Origin: Planctomycetota bacterium
Lineage (GTDB): Bacteria; Planctomycetota; JAPUJT01
Direction of reading: 5' to 3'
Assembly: GCA_027296055.1 (NCBI GenBank)
Contig: JAPUJT010000185.1
Span: 42,992-106,991, forward strand
Length of the DNA: 64,000 bases
Positions 16,864 through 25,863 of the stretch are shown in pieces. Position 1 is the stretch's first letter, and each line of letters starts with the position of its first letter. A model generated the notes under the pieces. That model saw nothing but the letters and a program-made list of their open reading frames with translations, was not told the origin of the DNA and searched no databases. The translations under genes and the position numbers were made by a program.

Positions 16864-17766
16864 CTATTTCACCGCCTTCTCCATCCGGATGTCATCGATC
16901 ACTATGTTCAGGGGGCCAGGGCTTTCAGCGCTGTACGCGATGGATATGAAGTTGATAGCAGACCAATCGACCGCCCCATGCCGGGAGAACTTGCTGTTCC
17001 GCCCCCGTAGGGGCATCCGGATCTCCCTCCAGCCTTTCCAGTCCACAGCGAAGACATAGGAGTACATCGTATCCCAGCCCGATGTCGCGTCGACACGAAG
17101 CTGGGCCGGCCTGCCTCCCCTCTGGCCGTTATAGATCCAGGCGCAGAAGTAATCGTACCCGGAGAAGTCATTTTCAGGGGTCGAGATCACATGCGTTGAT
17201 CCGCCCTTAGTCAATTTCCACCGGCAACTCCACTTGCCGTGTTTGACATACCGCGGATCATCGGTGAGCGTCATTCCCTTTGCCCGGGGGACGCCGAGCC
17301 GGCCGAGGAGCTTGTCCAGCTCTTTGTTCCCGGTCTTCCGCCCCTCGAAATCTTCGAGGACCAGGACGTATTCGGATCGGATCGCGTCCAGGAGCGCCGT
17401 GGCCCTCTTCACGAGGGACGGATGCTGGGAGAAGTCTTCGACGAGCCTGCCGAGCTTCTCTGCGGTACGGCGGGGTTTCTGTTTCTTCCGGTAGTCGTCC
17501 TCGATCTTCGCCAGGTCCTTGCTGCCTTCCAGTAGATCCGTCAGGCTTTCGATACGCTCCTTTTCCTCCGCGGAGCGGCCGTACTTCTTCTTGTATGCCT
17601 TCAGCGCCTTCGAGGCGTCCTTGAACTCTCCTGCTTCTATGAGCGAGTGAATTGCCTTCAGGTCGCTCTCGCGATCTCCTTCCTCATGGGCAGAGGCGGA
17701 AGGTATGAGGAACAGTGAGAGCGTGACCGCAACAAAGAGGGTTCGCTGACAGATGCCAGAGTTCAT
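16864..17766 (-). CDS. secreted helical plus CIA30/CBM-like protein, paralogue of 562-1440
   Basis: 300 residues from the ATG at 17766 (weak GGGGTGG site). A signal peptide ends at SASA (about residue 26). Residues 30-125 are Lys-rich helices with TPR-like spacing (AGEFKDASKALKAYKKKYG). Residues 135-298 form the same beta-sandwich as the paralogue: VLVLEDFEG start, FCAWIYNG, WKGWREIRMPLRGR, and IVIDDIRMEK end. The shared layout shows duplication of a complete two-domain secreted protein. It is probably a carbohydrate- or ligand-binding protein; no catalytic residues are recognisable. It lies 46 bases upstream of the rhodanese on the same strand, and the two may share a transcript. Confidence 0.72.
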   Translation of the reverse strand: MNSGICQRTLFVAVTLSLFLIPSASAHEEGDRESDLKAIHSLIEAGEFKDASKALKAYKKKYGRSAEEKERIESLTDLLEGSKDLAKIEDDYRKKQKPRRTAEKLGRLVEDFSQHPSLVKRATALLDAIRSEYVLVLEDFEGRKTGNKELDKLLGRLGVPRAKGMTLTDDPRYVKHGKWSCRWKLTKGGSTHVISTPENDFSGYDYFCAWIYNGQRGGRPAQLRVDATSGWDTMYSYVFAVDWKGWREIRMPLRGRNSKFSRHGAVDWSAINFISIAYSAESPGPLNIVIDDIRMEKAVK

Positions 17767-17959
17767 GACCACCCCACGGATTTGTCCTACATACGGAATA
17801 CCGAGAGCGGCGTGAGACGCCACAGATCCTGCCTCCGTCGGTCGTCGCCGACGGCTCGTCCTTCTCTTTTATCATGTTCTGGGGTCCGGGGCCACCTCGC
17901 TTGACCGACTCCGGCCGATGGGGCAAGATCGGGCCCGGACCTCACTTCGTCCATGAGAG

Positions 17960-19111
17960 ATGGCATACGATATGGCGACGCCGCTGGAAGAGAGAATTCG
18001 CGAGATGCTGAGCCTCGAGTCCGAGGAGGCCCCGGTCGGGCGCGCGGTGCGCATTCTCCTCGACGACGCAGCCGCAGCGGGCGTGAGTGACATTCACCTC
18101 ACGCCAGCCCCGGATGGTCTTCAGATTCATTACCGACTCGACGGGACGCTCCTCTCCAAGGGAAAGCTGGAGCCAGCGAGATCCGGGCAGTTCCTACGAA
18201 AGATCAAGGTCCTCTCCGGTATCCTCACCTACCGGAGCGATATTGCCCAGGACGGCCAGATCCCCGCGGAGAAGTTCGGAGGAGGCACCGATATCCGGGT
18301 CTCCTTCTTTCCCACCATTCATGGGGAGAAGGCGGTCCTCCGCCTCTTCCTCCACGGGGCGGAGAAGTTCAATCTGGACCAGCTCGGTTTTCCGGAGCGA
18401 ATCGTCACGAGTCTCCGCGGGGCCATCGCCCGTCCGGACGGCGTGATCCTGTTGACGGGGCCGAGCGGGAGCGGAAAGACGACGACGATCTATTCGCTCC
18501 TCTCGGAGATCGCCCGTCCCGTCGGCGAGACTATGCGTCACGTCGTGACGATCGAGGACCCCGTCGAGCACCAAATTCCAGGCGTGACCCAGACACAGGT
18601 GAACCCCGAGGCGGGCCTCACCTTCGGCTACTCCCTCCGCTCCCTCCTGAGACAGGACCCCCAGGTGATCATGGTCGGGGAGATCCGCGACCGGGAGACG
18701 GCGCGGGTCGCAATGGAGGCCGGCCTGACGGGACACCTCGTGATCAGCACGATCCATTCCGGAACCGCTGCGGGGGTCGTGGTGCGCCTGACGGAGATGG
18801 GAGTGGAGGGGCACATCCTGACCGCCTCCCTCTCCTGCGTCCTCGCGCAGCGACTCGTGCGCCGGATCTGCCGGGAGGGGAGGGAAGGCTGCGAGAAATG
18901 CCACGGGACGGGCTACCGGGGCCGCGCCGTCTTCGGAGAGATCCTCCAGATCAGCGATCCCCTCCGGGCCGCCATCACCGAGAAGGCCTCGCGTGGCTCC
19001 CTGGAAGAGATCGCCATGTCGGACGGCATGGTCCCGTTGCGGGAAGGGGCCGAGCAGCTCCTGGCCGACGAAGTCACCTCCGATGAAGAGATCCGCCGGG
19101 TAATGGGTTAG
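17960..19111 (+). CDS. GspE/PilB-type secretion/pilus ATPase without the N-terminal MshEN domain
   Basis: 383 residues, shorter than typical GspE/PilB (500-570) because the N-terminal domain is absent. The N2 domain is present (GVSDIHLTPAPDGLQIHYRL, an SDIHIEP-type motif). It is followed by Walker A GPSGSGKTTT, the Asp box IEDPVEHQIPG, Walker B VIMVGEIRD and the His box GHLVISTIHSG. The zinc region is reduced to CREGREGCEKC. These hexameric ATPases power type II secretion or type IV pilus assembly on the cytoplasmic side. No secretin, pilin or prepilin peptidase gene is in the window, but three GspF-like genes lie at 23.5-27 kb. The start is either 17960 or the ATG at 17972; neither has a strong ribosome binding site. 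Confidence 0.9.
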   Translation: MAYDMATPLEERIREMLSLESEEAPVGRAVRILLDDAAAAGVSDIHLTPAPDGLQIHYRLDGTLLSKGKLEPARSGQFLRKIKVLSGILTYRSDIAQDGQIPAEKFGGGTDIRVSFFPTIHGEKAVLRLFLHGAEKFNLDQLGFPERIVTSLRGAIARPDGVILLTGPSGSGKTTTIYSLLSEIARPVGETMRHVVTIEDPVEHQIPGVTQTQVNPEAGLTFGYSLRSLLRQDPQVIMVGEIRDRETARVAMEAGLTGHLVISTIHSGTAAGVVVRLTEMGVEGHILTASLSCVLAQRLVRRICREGREGCEKCHGTGYRGRAVFGEILQISDPLRAAITEKASRGSLEEIAMSDGMVPLREGAEQLLADEVTSDEEIRRVMG

Positions 19112-19116
19112 TTTCG

Positions 19117-20685
19117 TCACGCAGGCAGGACTCGCCTGCGGAACTGTAGGGTCATCCGGGCGTAAACCCAAAGCAGAGTCAATATCACGATCGGGACACT
19201 GAGAACGCACGTGGCTATGCTCAACGAGGCCAGTACCGCGACGGCGATCCCTCCGATCACGCCTCGAATCATCGATGAGATGAGCGCCCCGACGGCGGTT
19301 CGGCTACTCAGAGAGGCGGACAGGGAGAGCAGGATTCCCGAGAACAGACCGAGGATCACCCCCACAGGCGTGAGGAGGATGGTTGCCGTTGAATTGAAGA
19401 TGACGTTCAAGACCAACCAGTAGTTCGGCGGATACTGGATCAGAATCGCGACGTAGTGGATCAGGATCGGGGCTAAGAGGTAGGCACTCCTGAGAATCCG
19501 CCCTGCCATCGCGGCCTGAATAATTTTCTCTGGCTCCACGTCGGCGGAGATGAGGACCTCGTACGTCCGATCCCTCTTGGCGGAGAACGCCATGAGGGAA
19601 GTCCGGAGGATCATGAGGATGAAGACGATGATTGTAGTTCCGACCATCAGCCCGAGGTGCGCATCTCGATGTAGGGGGGGATAGACGAGGTGGAGGTCGG
19701 CCACGAATCCGGCGTATGCGAGGAAGTAGAGCAACCAGATGAATCGGAACCGGTAGTCATCGTGAATCGATAGCTCGCGGCCGAGCAGCGAGAGACGGTT
19801 CCGACCGATCCGAGGAAAGATCAGATCGAGGATTCGAGCCGAACCCAACCAACGCTCAAACGAGTCGAGCATGCCTCGCAAGCCGCTCCGCTTGGCGCTC
19901 TCCCTACGGAGGGCGTTATGACGATCCAGGAAGAGGCTGCCCGCGAGGCAGCAGACAACGAGGGTCGCAATGCCGGCGGCGGCCGTAGCGATCGATGACT
20001 CCAGCCGGAGCGTCACGGTCGCCACCTCCCGCTCGAGGATCACCCAGAGGTTGACGCGGGCCAGGGCGTCCCAGACGGCGCTCGCAGAGGGAATCAGTCT
20101 CGGTCCAAAACTGCTCATGATGAGGTGGCCGAACACGATCGTCCATGTGATGAGGATCACGCTGTAGAAGTTCGAGAGGAAGACGGTCAAAAAGATACAG
20201 ATCCCCGCCACGATGGCCAGTTCGCCCGCCAGGATGAAGTGGGCGGAGAGGACCTCGACCGGCCTTACTCCTCCGAAGATCATGAAGAAGCTGAGGATGG
20301 GGAATCCGGCGGCCAGCACGGCAAGCACCGCGAGGTAGTCGCCGACAGCCTTTCCCAGCAGGATCTGGAACCGTCGTAGCGGGGAGATGATGAGGAGGTC
20401 CAGGGTGTCCGCCTCCTTCTCGCGCAGCAGCGTCCGGGTGAAGACGATCGTCGCAAGGAACGTGACGACGAGAAACTGACCGAGTGAGAAGAGGTAGTGG
20501 AACGCCCGTACCGCATCGGCGAGGGCTCCGAGACCCTTCTGGAACCCGATGGCGAGATACGCGAGGAACGCTACTCCGCCCAGGAGAAGTACGCCCGCAT
20601 AGGCGGAGCGCATCGCATAGCCCTCCCGACTCTTCCACGCGGTGAGCCACTGCCGGCCTAAGAGGGTGAAGAACGTTCGAATCAA
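19117..20685 (-). CDS. ABC-2 type transporter permease
   Basis: 522 residues with roughly 12 hydrophobic segments, about twice the usual ABC-2 permease length, so it looks like a fused pair of six-helix units. The first half contains TLLREKEADTLDLLIISPLR, the typical ABC-2 cytoplasmic loop (RERERGTLELLLVSPL-like). The second half repeats the idea with FSAKRDRTYEVLISADVEPE. The start is TTG at 20685 overlapping the ATPase stop (TTGA). It forms the channel of an exporter together with the ATPase at 20682-21620. The gene ends five bases from the convergent GspE-like gene. Confidence 0.85.
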   Translation of the reverse strand: MIRTFFTLLGRQWLTAWKSREGYAMRSAYAGVLLLGGVAFLAYLAIGFQKGLGALADAVRAFHYLFSLGQFLVVTFLATIVFTRTLLREKEADTLDLLIISPLRRFQILLGKAVGDYLAVLAVLAAGFPILSFFMIFGGVRPVEVLSAHFILAGELAIVAGICIFLTVFLSNFYSVILITWTIVFGHLIMSSFGPRLIPSASAVWDALARVNLWVILEREVATVTLRLESSIATAAAGIATLVVCCLAGSLFLDRHNALRRESAKRSGLRGMLDSFERWLGSARILDLIFPRIGRNRLSLLGRELSIHDDYRFRFIWLLYFLAYAGFVADLHLVYPPLHRDAHLGLMVGTTIIVFILMILRTSLMAFSAKRDRTYEVLISADVEPEKIIQAAMAGRILRSAYLLAPILIHYVAILIQYPPNYWLVLNVIFNSTATILLTPVGVILGLFSGILLSLSASLSSRTAVGALISSMIRGVIGGIAVAVLASLSIATCVLSVPIVILTLLWVYARMTLQFRRRVLPA

Positions 20686-21620
20686 GCTTCGCCGGCCTCC
20701 TCTCCCGTCAGCCGGAGGAACACGTCCTCGAGACGCGGCTCCTCCTCCCGGAGCCCCAGGAGCGTCACCCCGCGCTCCACCGAGAGGCGCGCGATGAACG
20801 AGTAGTCCTGAACACCCTCCTTCAAGATCACGTGGATCTCCCCGTCGCGTTCCGTGACACTCTCCACCGTATTCTCCGCGGAGATGCTCTTTCCGAAGTT
20901 CTGCCCGTCCTCCTGGATCCGGACGATGATCTCCTTCTGGGACGTCAACCTCTCCGCCACCTCCTCGATACCGCCGTAGTAGAGCACCTTGCCTCTATCG
21001 AGGCAGAGGAGCTTGTTGCAGAGGATGTCCAGCTCCATCAGGATGTGGGACGAGATCAGGATCGTCTTTCCCATCCGGCGTAGCTCCTTGAGCACCTCGC
21101 GCATCTCGATCCTGGATCGGGGATCCAGGTTGGCGGCCGGCTCGTCGAGGATGAGGATCTTTGGGTCGTGCATCAGGGTCCTCGCCAGTCCCACGCGCTG
21201 CTGCATGCCGCGCGAGAGGGCGGACGTCGGGCGATCCTTTATCTCATCAAGCTCCAGGAGATCGATCAGGAATTGAACGGTCTTGGCCGCCACCTCCCCG
21301 TGGATGCGATGAATCCCTGCGAAGAACTCGAGGTACTCCGTCACGTTCAGGTCTTCGTACATCCCGAAGATGTCGGGCATGTACCCAATCATGCGGCGAA
21401 CCCTCGACGCCTGGAACCGGCCGTCCTGGCCCAGGACCTTTGCGTAGCCGCTATCTGGTTTCATCAGTGTCGCCAGGATGCGAAGCAGGGTCGTCTTCCC
21501 CGCGCCGTTCGGGCCGATGAGGGCCACGGCGTCCCCCTCGGCGACCTCGAAGCTGATATGGTCCAGAGCTGTCGTCCGGCCGAAAGTCTTCGTGATGTTC
21601 AGCACTTCCAAGGCGTTCAT
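20682..21620 (-). CDS. ABC transporter ATP-binding protein
   Basis: 312 residues; the start ATG at 21620 overlaps the upstream stop (ATGA). Walker A (GPNGAGKTTL), signature LSRGMQQRVGLAR, Walker B ILILDEPAANLDP and the H-loop (LISSHIL) are intact. The last 90 residues match the C-terminal domain of drug- or gliding-type exporters. It supplies energy to the permease encoded next, with an overlapping TTGA junction. Together with the large membrane protein upstream it forms a three-gene unit of the kind often seen in GldA/GldG-like gliding or exporter loci. The cargo is unknown. Confidence 0.93.
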   Translation of the reverse strand: MNALEVLNITKTFGRTTALDHISFEVAEGDAVALIGPNGAGKTTLLRILATLMKPDSGYAKVLGQDGRFQASRVRRMIGYMPDIFGMYEDLNVTEYLEFFAGIHRIHGEVAAKTVQFLIDLLELDEIKDRPTSALSRGMQQRVGLARTLMHDPKILILDEPAANLDPRSRIEMREVLKELRRMGKTILISSHILMELDILCNKLLCLDRGKVLYYGGIEEVAERLTSQKEIIVRIQEDGQNFGKSISAENTVESVTERDGEIHVILKEGVQDYSFIARLSVERGVTLLGLREEEPRLEDVFLRLTGEEAGEA

Positions 21621-23518
21621 CGCATCGTCTCCACAGGGATCCGGACGATACCGAGGGTCTCCTGCTTCACGTATCCGTCCACCTTCACGCCGCTCAAATC
21701 TTGCCTGAAGAGCCCCACCAGGATCGTCGCTCCTCGATCGATCGTGGCGCTCATGTCCAGCTTGCGCTGGCGAATGACGTATGGGATACGGCCGTAACCT
21801 GCCTGCTGGCGCCACTTGTCGTAGAAGGACAGGGCGAAGAGCCAGCCGGCCGGCCCGAGTGAAACTTGCCGATACCCGATCCACCGCGGAGAGAATCCGG
21901 GTTCGTCCTTGGTGAAACCGTTGATCCAATCCCGCAGTGTTCGGGACGGCGTCTCGCCCAGCTTGACGGACTTCTTCGAATCGCGCGGGAGGGACCCGAT
22001 CGAATAGACCCGATCGTCCTTCAGGAGAAAGCATTGCTCGAGATGAAGCAGGCCGCGGTTCTCGAGGAGAACCGCCCCCTCCGCCGGAGTCTCCCAGCGA
22101 GCCGCGATGCCGATCTCTCCATCCTTGGTCGTTCTGCACGAGGAGATGAGCCGTCGGGACAGGACGGCGACGGGTAAGGTCAGTCGGGAGGGAGGCTCGA
22201 CGGTCCAGCCTTCAGACGGACTCTCTCCCCAACCGAACCACATCGAATCCAGGGCGGAAATGGCGCCCTCCCCGTCAATCTTGAATTGAGCGCTCTTGCC
22301 TCCCTGGAGCATGGAAAACGTCTGGACGATCCCCTCGTCGGCGAAGACGACCTGCTGCAAGGTCGTCGAAGCAGGACTGAAGAGAGACCCCCATAGAAGA
22401 AAGACGGCAGAGCAGGCCAGTGTGTAGACGGAGAAGGACGCCCACCCGCGCTTCAGGCGGCTCTTCCGGCGAAGGCGGATGTAATCGACGGGTCCGATCG
22501 CCACCACGTATCCGATGAGTAGAAGCAGTCCCAACCCGGCGTACCTCATGTCGAGCTTTCGCTCGGCCGGCAGGATGAACTGGAGAAGTCTGGCCGCGTC
22601 TTTGAAGACTGGATCCCCTCTCCGCCGGAATCTCTCCATCTCGTCCTCGGACGGGGACGTCAGGATGGAGCGCCACATGGTTTCGGGAGGGACCAGCAGG
22701 TCGATGTTCTTCAGGTCGACAGGGAATCGCAGGAAGACGACTTCACCGAGGCCATACCTCGAACGGATCCCGAGAGACGTTCCCCCCAGCTCCAGGAACC
22801 CGTCTCCTTCCCGAATCGATCCCTCCATGATCGGAATCGAAACCTCCTGATCGATCCCCTGGAAGGTCGCGGCCGTTATCTCGGTGGGATCGATCGGACA
22901 TATCTCCCTCCAGATACCGCGACGAAGGGGATTGACCGACTGGCCGGCGAAGAGGACGAGCTGACCTCCTGCCTCCAGCCATGTTCGCAGGGCCTCCTGC
23001 TGTCCAGGGTCCAGATCGTGTGGGCCCCGGAAGATGATCGTGTTCGCCTGGAGGAGAGGAACGGGATCCGTAGGAAAGGCCGGTAATGGGAGCGTTTTCA
23101 GGGCCAGACTGATGGAGCGCCGTCCTTTTCCCAGCGATCGGGGGGCCGGCCCGATGGCAATGACATTGATCTCGCGAAGACGAACGAAAGACAGATGTGA
23201 GGACTTCCAGGCGACTCTTTCGCCGTCCGTATCAATCAGCTCGACAACCGCTTCCTCCTCCCATCCGTCGAGCTGGAGATCCCACGGGTAAGACCGGTCG
23301 GCGTGGGGAGGGAGTGTCAGCGGTCTTCGAAACCTTGCGGGCTCTCGCCCCCACGATCTGACCGTGAGGATCAGCTCCCCCTTGAACCCTTCCTGATCTG
23401 TCCTGACGCGCGCGACGAGACGGTTCCAACCATCGAAGAGAGGCTCCGTGGTGAACGGACCGGCGATATCGACCTCGATGCCGGCAAACAAGATCAGACA
23501 GGCGGTGAGGGCACTCAT
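21617..23518 (-). CDS. membrane-anchored protein with GATase1/GldG-like domain, partner of the ABC exporter
   Basis: 633 residues. A hydrophobic N-terminus is followed by a beta-rich extracytoplasmic part and a flavodoxin/GATase-like segment with TIIFRGPHDLDPGQQEALRT and WLEAGGQLVLFAGQ near residues 160-190. Two membrane helices follow (LGLLLLIGYVVAIGPVDYI near 350 and a second near 380), then another beta-rich domain. The pattern TWLEAGGxLV is shared by membrane proteins found with ABC-2 exporters (GldG-like). ATGA overlaps at both ends tie it to the GspF-like gene before it and the ATPase after it. The function is inferred from context only. Confidence 0.7.
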   Translation of the reverse strand: MSALTACLILFAGIEVDIAGPFTTEPLFDGWNRLVARVRTDQEGFKGELILTVRSWGREPARFRRPLTLPPHADRSYPWDLQLDGWEEEAVVELIDTDGERVAWKSSHLSFVRLREINVIAIGPAPRSLGKGRRSISLALKTLPLPAFPTDPVPLLQANTIIFRGPHDLDPGQQEALRTWLEAGGQLVLFAGQSVNPLRRGIWREICPIDPTEITAATFQGIDQEVSIPIMEGSIREGDGFLELGGTSLGIRSRYGLGEVVFLRFPVDLKNIDLLVPPETMWRSILTSPSEDEMERFRRRGDPVFKDAARLLQFILPAERKLDMRYAGLGLLLLIGYVVAIGPVDYIRLRRKSRLKRGWASFSVYTLACSAVFLLWGSLFSPASTTLQQVVFADEGIVQTFSMLQGGKSAQFKIDGEGAISALDSMWFGWGESPSEGWTVEPPSRLTLPVAVLSRRLISSCRTTKDGEIGIAARWETPAEGAVLLENRGLLHLEQCFLLKDDRVYSIGSLPRDSKKSVKLGETPSRTLRDWINGFTKDEPGFSPRWIGYRQVSLGPAGWLFALSFYDKWRQQAGYGRIPYVIRQRKLDMSATIDRGATILVGLFRQDLSGVKVDGYVKQETLGIVRIPVETMR

Positions 23519-24708
23519 CTCCAGAAGATAAATCCTCTCAGGAACTCGATATAGTCTGCGGCGAAGAGGATCACCCCCGAACCGACGACGAACCCCGTGA
23601 CCAGGATGGCCAGGGGAAAGAGCACCACATACAGATCATCGCTCGCCCCGGCGGACCGCTCCGTCAGCATCTCCCCTAGCTGTCCCGTCGCGTCCGGAAG
23701 TCTGCCCGCGTCCTCGGCGACCAGAAGATACCCGACGACCTCCGGGGAGATCACCGTCGAGTCCCGGAGGAGATCGGATAGCTTCTGACCCTCGGCGGCA
23801 CGAGCGACCAGCCGATCCCCATCCGAGGAGAGTTGCCGGCTGCCGGACGCCCCCACGGAAACTGCCACGGCATCCTTCAGTGCAGCCCCGGACTGAAGGA
23901 GCAACGAAAGGGTCCCGAAGAATCGCGCGGACGTGAAGGTCTTCAGCATGTCTCCCACCCATGGGATGCGGAACAGCACTCGTTCTCCCCGTGCCGACTG
24001 ACGGAACCACAGCGCTAGACCGCACCCGACCACCAGGGCCATTGCGAGGAGCAGTATAGGCAAGGCCGCCTCCCACGGAAGGCCGTACAGGGACCCCTGC
24101 TCCGGAACCTCCGTCCGGTGCTGGACCTGGGCTCGCAAGATCCGGTGTCCGGGAAGCAAGAAGATCACGAACAGAACGGTCAGCATGACTCCTGTGAGGA
24201 GCACGAGCGCTGGATAGGCAAGCGCCGCCACGATCGCGCGTCGCACCCTGCGGTGACTCTCGTGCGTACGTGCGACGGCGTGCAGGACGCGGGGGAGGTT
24301 TCCCGATTCCGCCCCCGCCTGCACCATGGCTGTGTAGTACGCTGGAAAAGCGCCCTGGGCCTCGGCGATCGCCTCGGCCAGAGACTTGCCCTCCTGAAGG
24401 GAGGACTCGATCCGGAACACCTTGTTCTTGAAACGTCCCCATCGCAGACCCTTCGAGATCTCCCGGATGGCGGTCGGGAGGGGGATGCCGACGCGACTCA
24501 GCGCTGCCAGGCTTCGATTGAAATAGGAGAAGGCGTCGATCTCATCCATGGGCGTGGAGATCTCCTCCCAATCGGCTCTCTCCAGGGTGTAGGCGATGAT
24601 GCCTCGTTCCCGGAGATTCCGCGAGGCCTCGAGAAGCGATTCGCTCTCGAATTCTCCGGTCCGATCGATTCCCTGATCGTCAGTGCCACGATACCTGAAG
24701 CGGGTCAT
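23515..24708 (-). CDS. GspF/PilC-like inner-membrane protein, third of a tandem set
   Basis: 397 residues from the ATG at 24708 (ATGA overlap with the upstream stop). It starts MTRFRYRGTDDQGIDRTGEF, the normal GspF/PilC opening, the only one of the three with it. Two T2SF domains are present: residues about 62-190 (SLAALSRVGIPLPTAIREIS, then EEGK-type LQEGKSLAEAI) and 270-390 (LSLLLQSGAALKDAVAVSVG), each followed by membrane helices. GspF proteins form the inner-membrane platform on which GspE-type ATPases act. The overlap with the ABC exporter unit downstream suggests one transcript. Confidence 0.88.
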   Translation of the reverse strand: MTRFRYRGTDDQGIDRTGEFESESLLEASRNLRERGIIAYTLERADWEEISTPMDEIDAFSYFNRSLAALSRVGIPLPTAIREISKGLRWGRFKNKVFRIESSLQEGKSLAEAIAEAQGAFPAYYTAMVQAGAESGNLPRVLHAVARTHESHRRVRRAIVAALAYPALVLLTGVMLTVLFVIFLLPGHRILRAQVQHRTEVPEQGSLYGLPWEAALPILLLAMALVVGCGLALWFRQSARGERVLFRIPWVGDMLKTFTSARFFGTLSLLLQSGAALKDAVAVSVGASGSRQLSSDGDRLVARAAEGQKLSDLLRDSTVISPEVVGYLLVAEDAGRLPDATGQLGEMLTERSAGASDDLYVVLFPLAILVTGFVVGSGVILFAADYIEFLRGFIFWR

Positions 24709-25862
24709 CGTTTCTGATCCTCTTGTCTCTGGCTCTGAGGGGGGGCGCCCAATATGGTAATTTTCTGGATCTCGATGATGGGAAGGAACATGCCCAGCCA
24801 GAATGCCAGCACCAGCAGCCCGTTCAGGATGATGAAGGCCGGGACGAGAGATCGCGACAGGAGCAGGGCAGAAAACTGGGCCTTGGTGTCGAAGTGTGTG
24901 CCGGCCTCCATGAGCATGTTGGGAAGCTCCGCCGTCGCTTCCCCGCCCTCCACGAACCAGAGGAAATCTGCCGGAAACCACGGGTCCGCCTTGCAGAAAT
25001 CGATCATTCGCCCCCCCTCATCTATATGGGAGGCAAGGCGCCGATACCGGGTCCTGAGGTATTGATTGGGCTCGGTCTCGCCCGCCGTCCGCACTGCCTC
25101 CTCGAGGCTGGAGCCGGCGCGTAGCAAGAGGCCAGTCGAGACGGAGAAGGATTGGAGCGAGCCCTGGCATACCATCGTCTTCAGGACCGGAACGGAGAGG
25201 ACGACCCTGTCGATCGGCTTCTTGAGCCATCGAAACGGGGGCACGCCGAAGTAAAAGGGTGACCGCCCGGTGCATACGAAGATGACGAGGAGCGCCGCCA
25301 TGACCAGGACCGCCTGGCTCCCCCACTGGGCAATCCACCACCAGCGTTCCAGTTCGTGATCGATGGCCAGGGAGTCCAAGATTTGCCGGAACCTGGGCAT
25401 GATGATGCTGGCGAAGAAAGTGGAGGAGAGGCTGATCGTGAGTGTCAGCACGACGGGATAGAGGAATCCGGTGGCGGATCGGTATGGATAGTCCTCTGCC
25501 CGGCGATAGCTGCGCCGCAGCTCCCGGAGGAATGGCTGGAGATTTCCGCTCCGATCCCCCAGGGCCAGCATCCTTCTGAGGGGGGTCGGAAGGGTGTTAG
25601 GGCACCGGTCGAGCGCATCCGCCAGAGAGACTCCGTCATCAAGGAGGCGAGCGACCCGGGCGAGTCGAACGCCGAAGAAGCCTCCGAGGTCGCGAGAGAT
25701 CATCCGGAGTCCACCCGCGATCGGCAGCCCCTTTCCCGCGAGCGCGTCGAGATGATCGATCAGAAGGTAGATTCTCGTGCGCCGGCGAGTTGCGAGGGCG
25801 TAGATCAGGATCAACAGACCCACGAAGAGGGCGTTTCCCATGAACCAGGGCCATAATTCCAT
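24705..25862 (-). CDS. GspF-like inner-membrane protein, second of a tandem set
   Basis: 385 residues from the ATG at 25862, one base after the upstream stop. It begins with a membrane helix (FMGNALFVGLLILIYALAT) in place of the usual soluble GspF start. The first T2SF-type domain is at about 45-130 (DHLDALAGKGLPIAGGLRMI, DDGVSLADALDRCPNTLP) and the second at about 245-345 (STGLLLRAGSSLEEAVRTAG, MLMEAGTHFDTKAQF). Membrane helices follow each. The variant N-terminus and divergence from the neighbouring copies suggest a specialised platform subunit. Translation is coupled to the third copy by ATGA. Confidence 0.8.
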   Translation of the reverse strand: MELWPWFMGNALFVGLLILIYALATRRRTRIYLLIDHLDALAGKGLPIAGGLRMISRDLGGFFGVRLARVARLLDDGVSLADALDRCPNTLPTPLRRMLALGDRSGNLQPFLRELRRSYRRAEDYPYRSATGFLYPVVLTLTISLSSTFFASIIMPRFRQILDSLAIDHELERWWWIAQWGSQAVLVMAALLVIFVCTGRSPFYFGVPPFRWLKKPIDRVVLSVPVLKTMVCQGSLQSFSVSTGLLLRAGSSLEEAVRTAGETEPNQYLRTRYRRLASHIDEGGRMIDFCKADPWFPADFLWFVEGGEATAELPNMLMEAGTHFDTKAQFSALLLSRSLVPAFIILNGLLVLAFWLGMFLPIIEIQKITILGAPPQSQRQEDQKR

Positions 25863-25863
25863 G

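Noticed and set aside
20682..22139. Longer start (22139) for the ABC ATPase
   Set aside because: The extra 173 codons overlap the upstream membrane protein in another frame and lack any motif; ATGA at 21620 fits.
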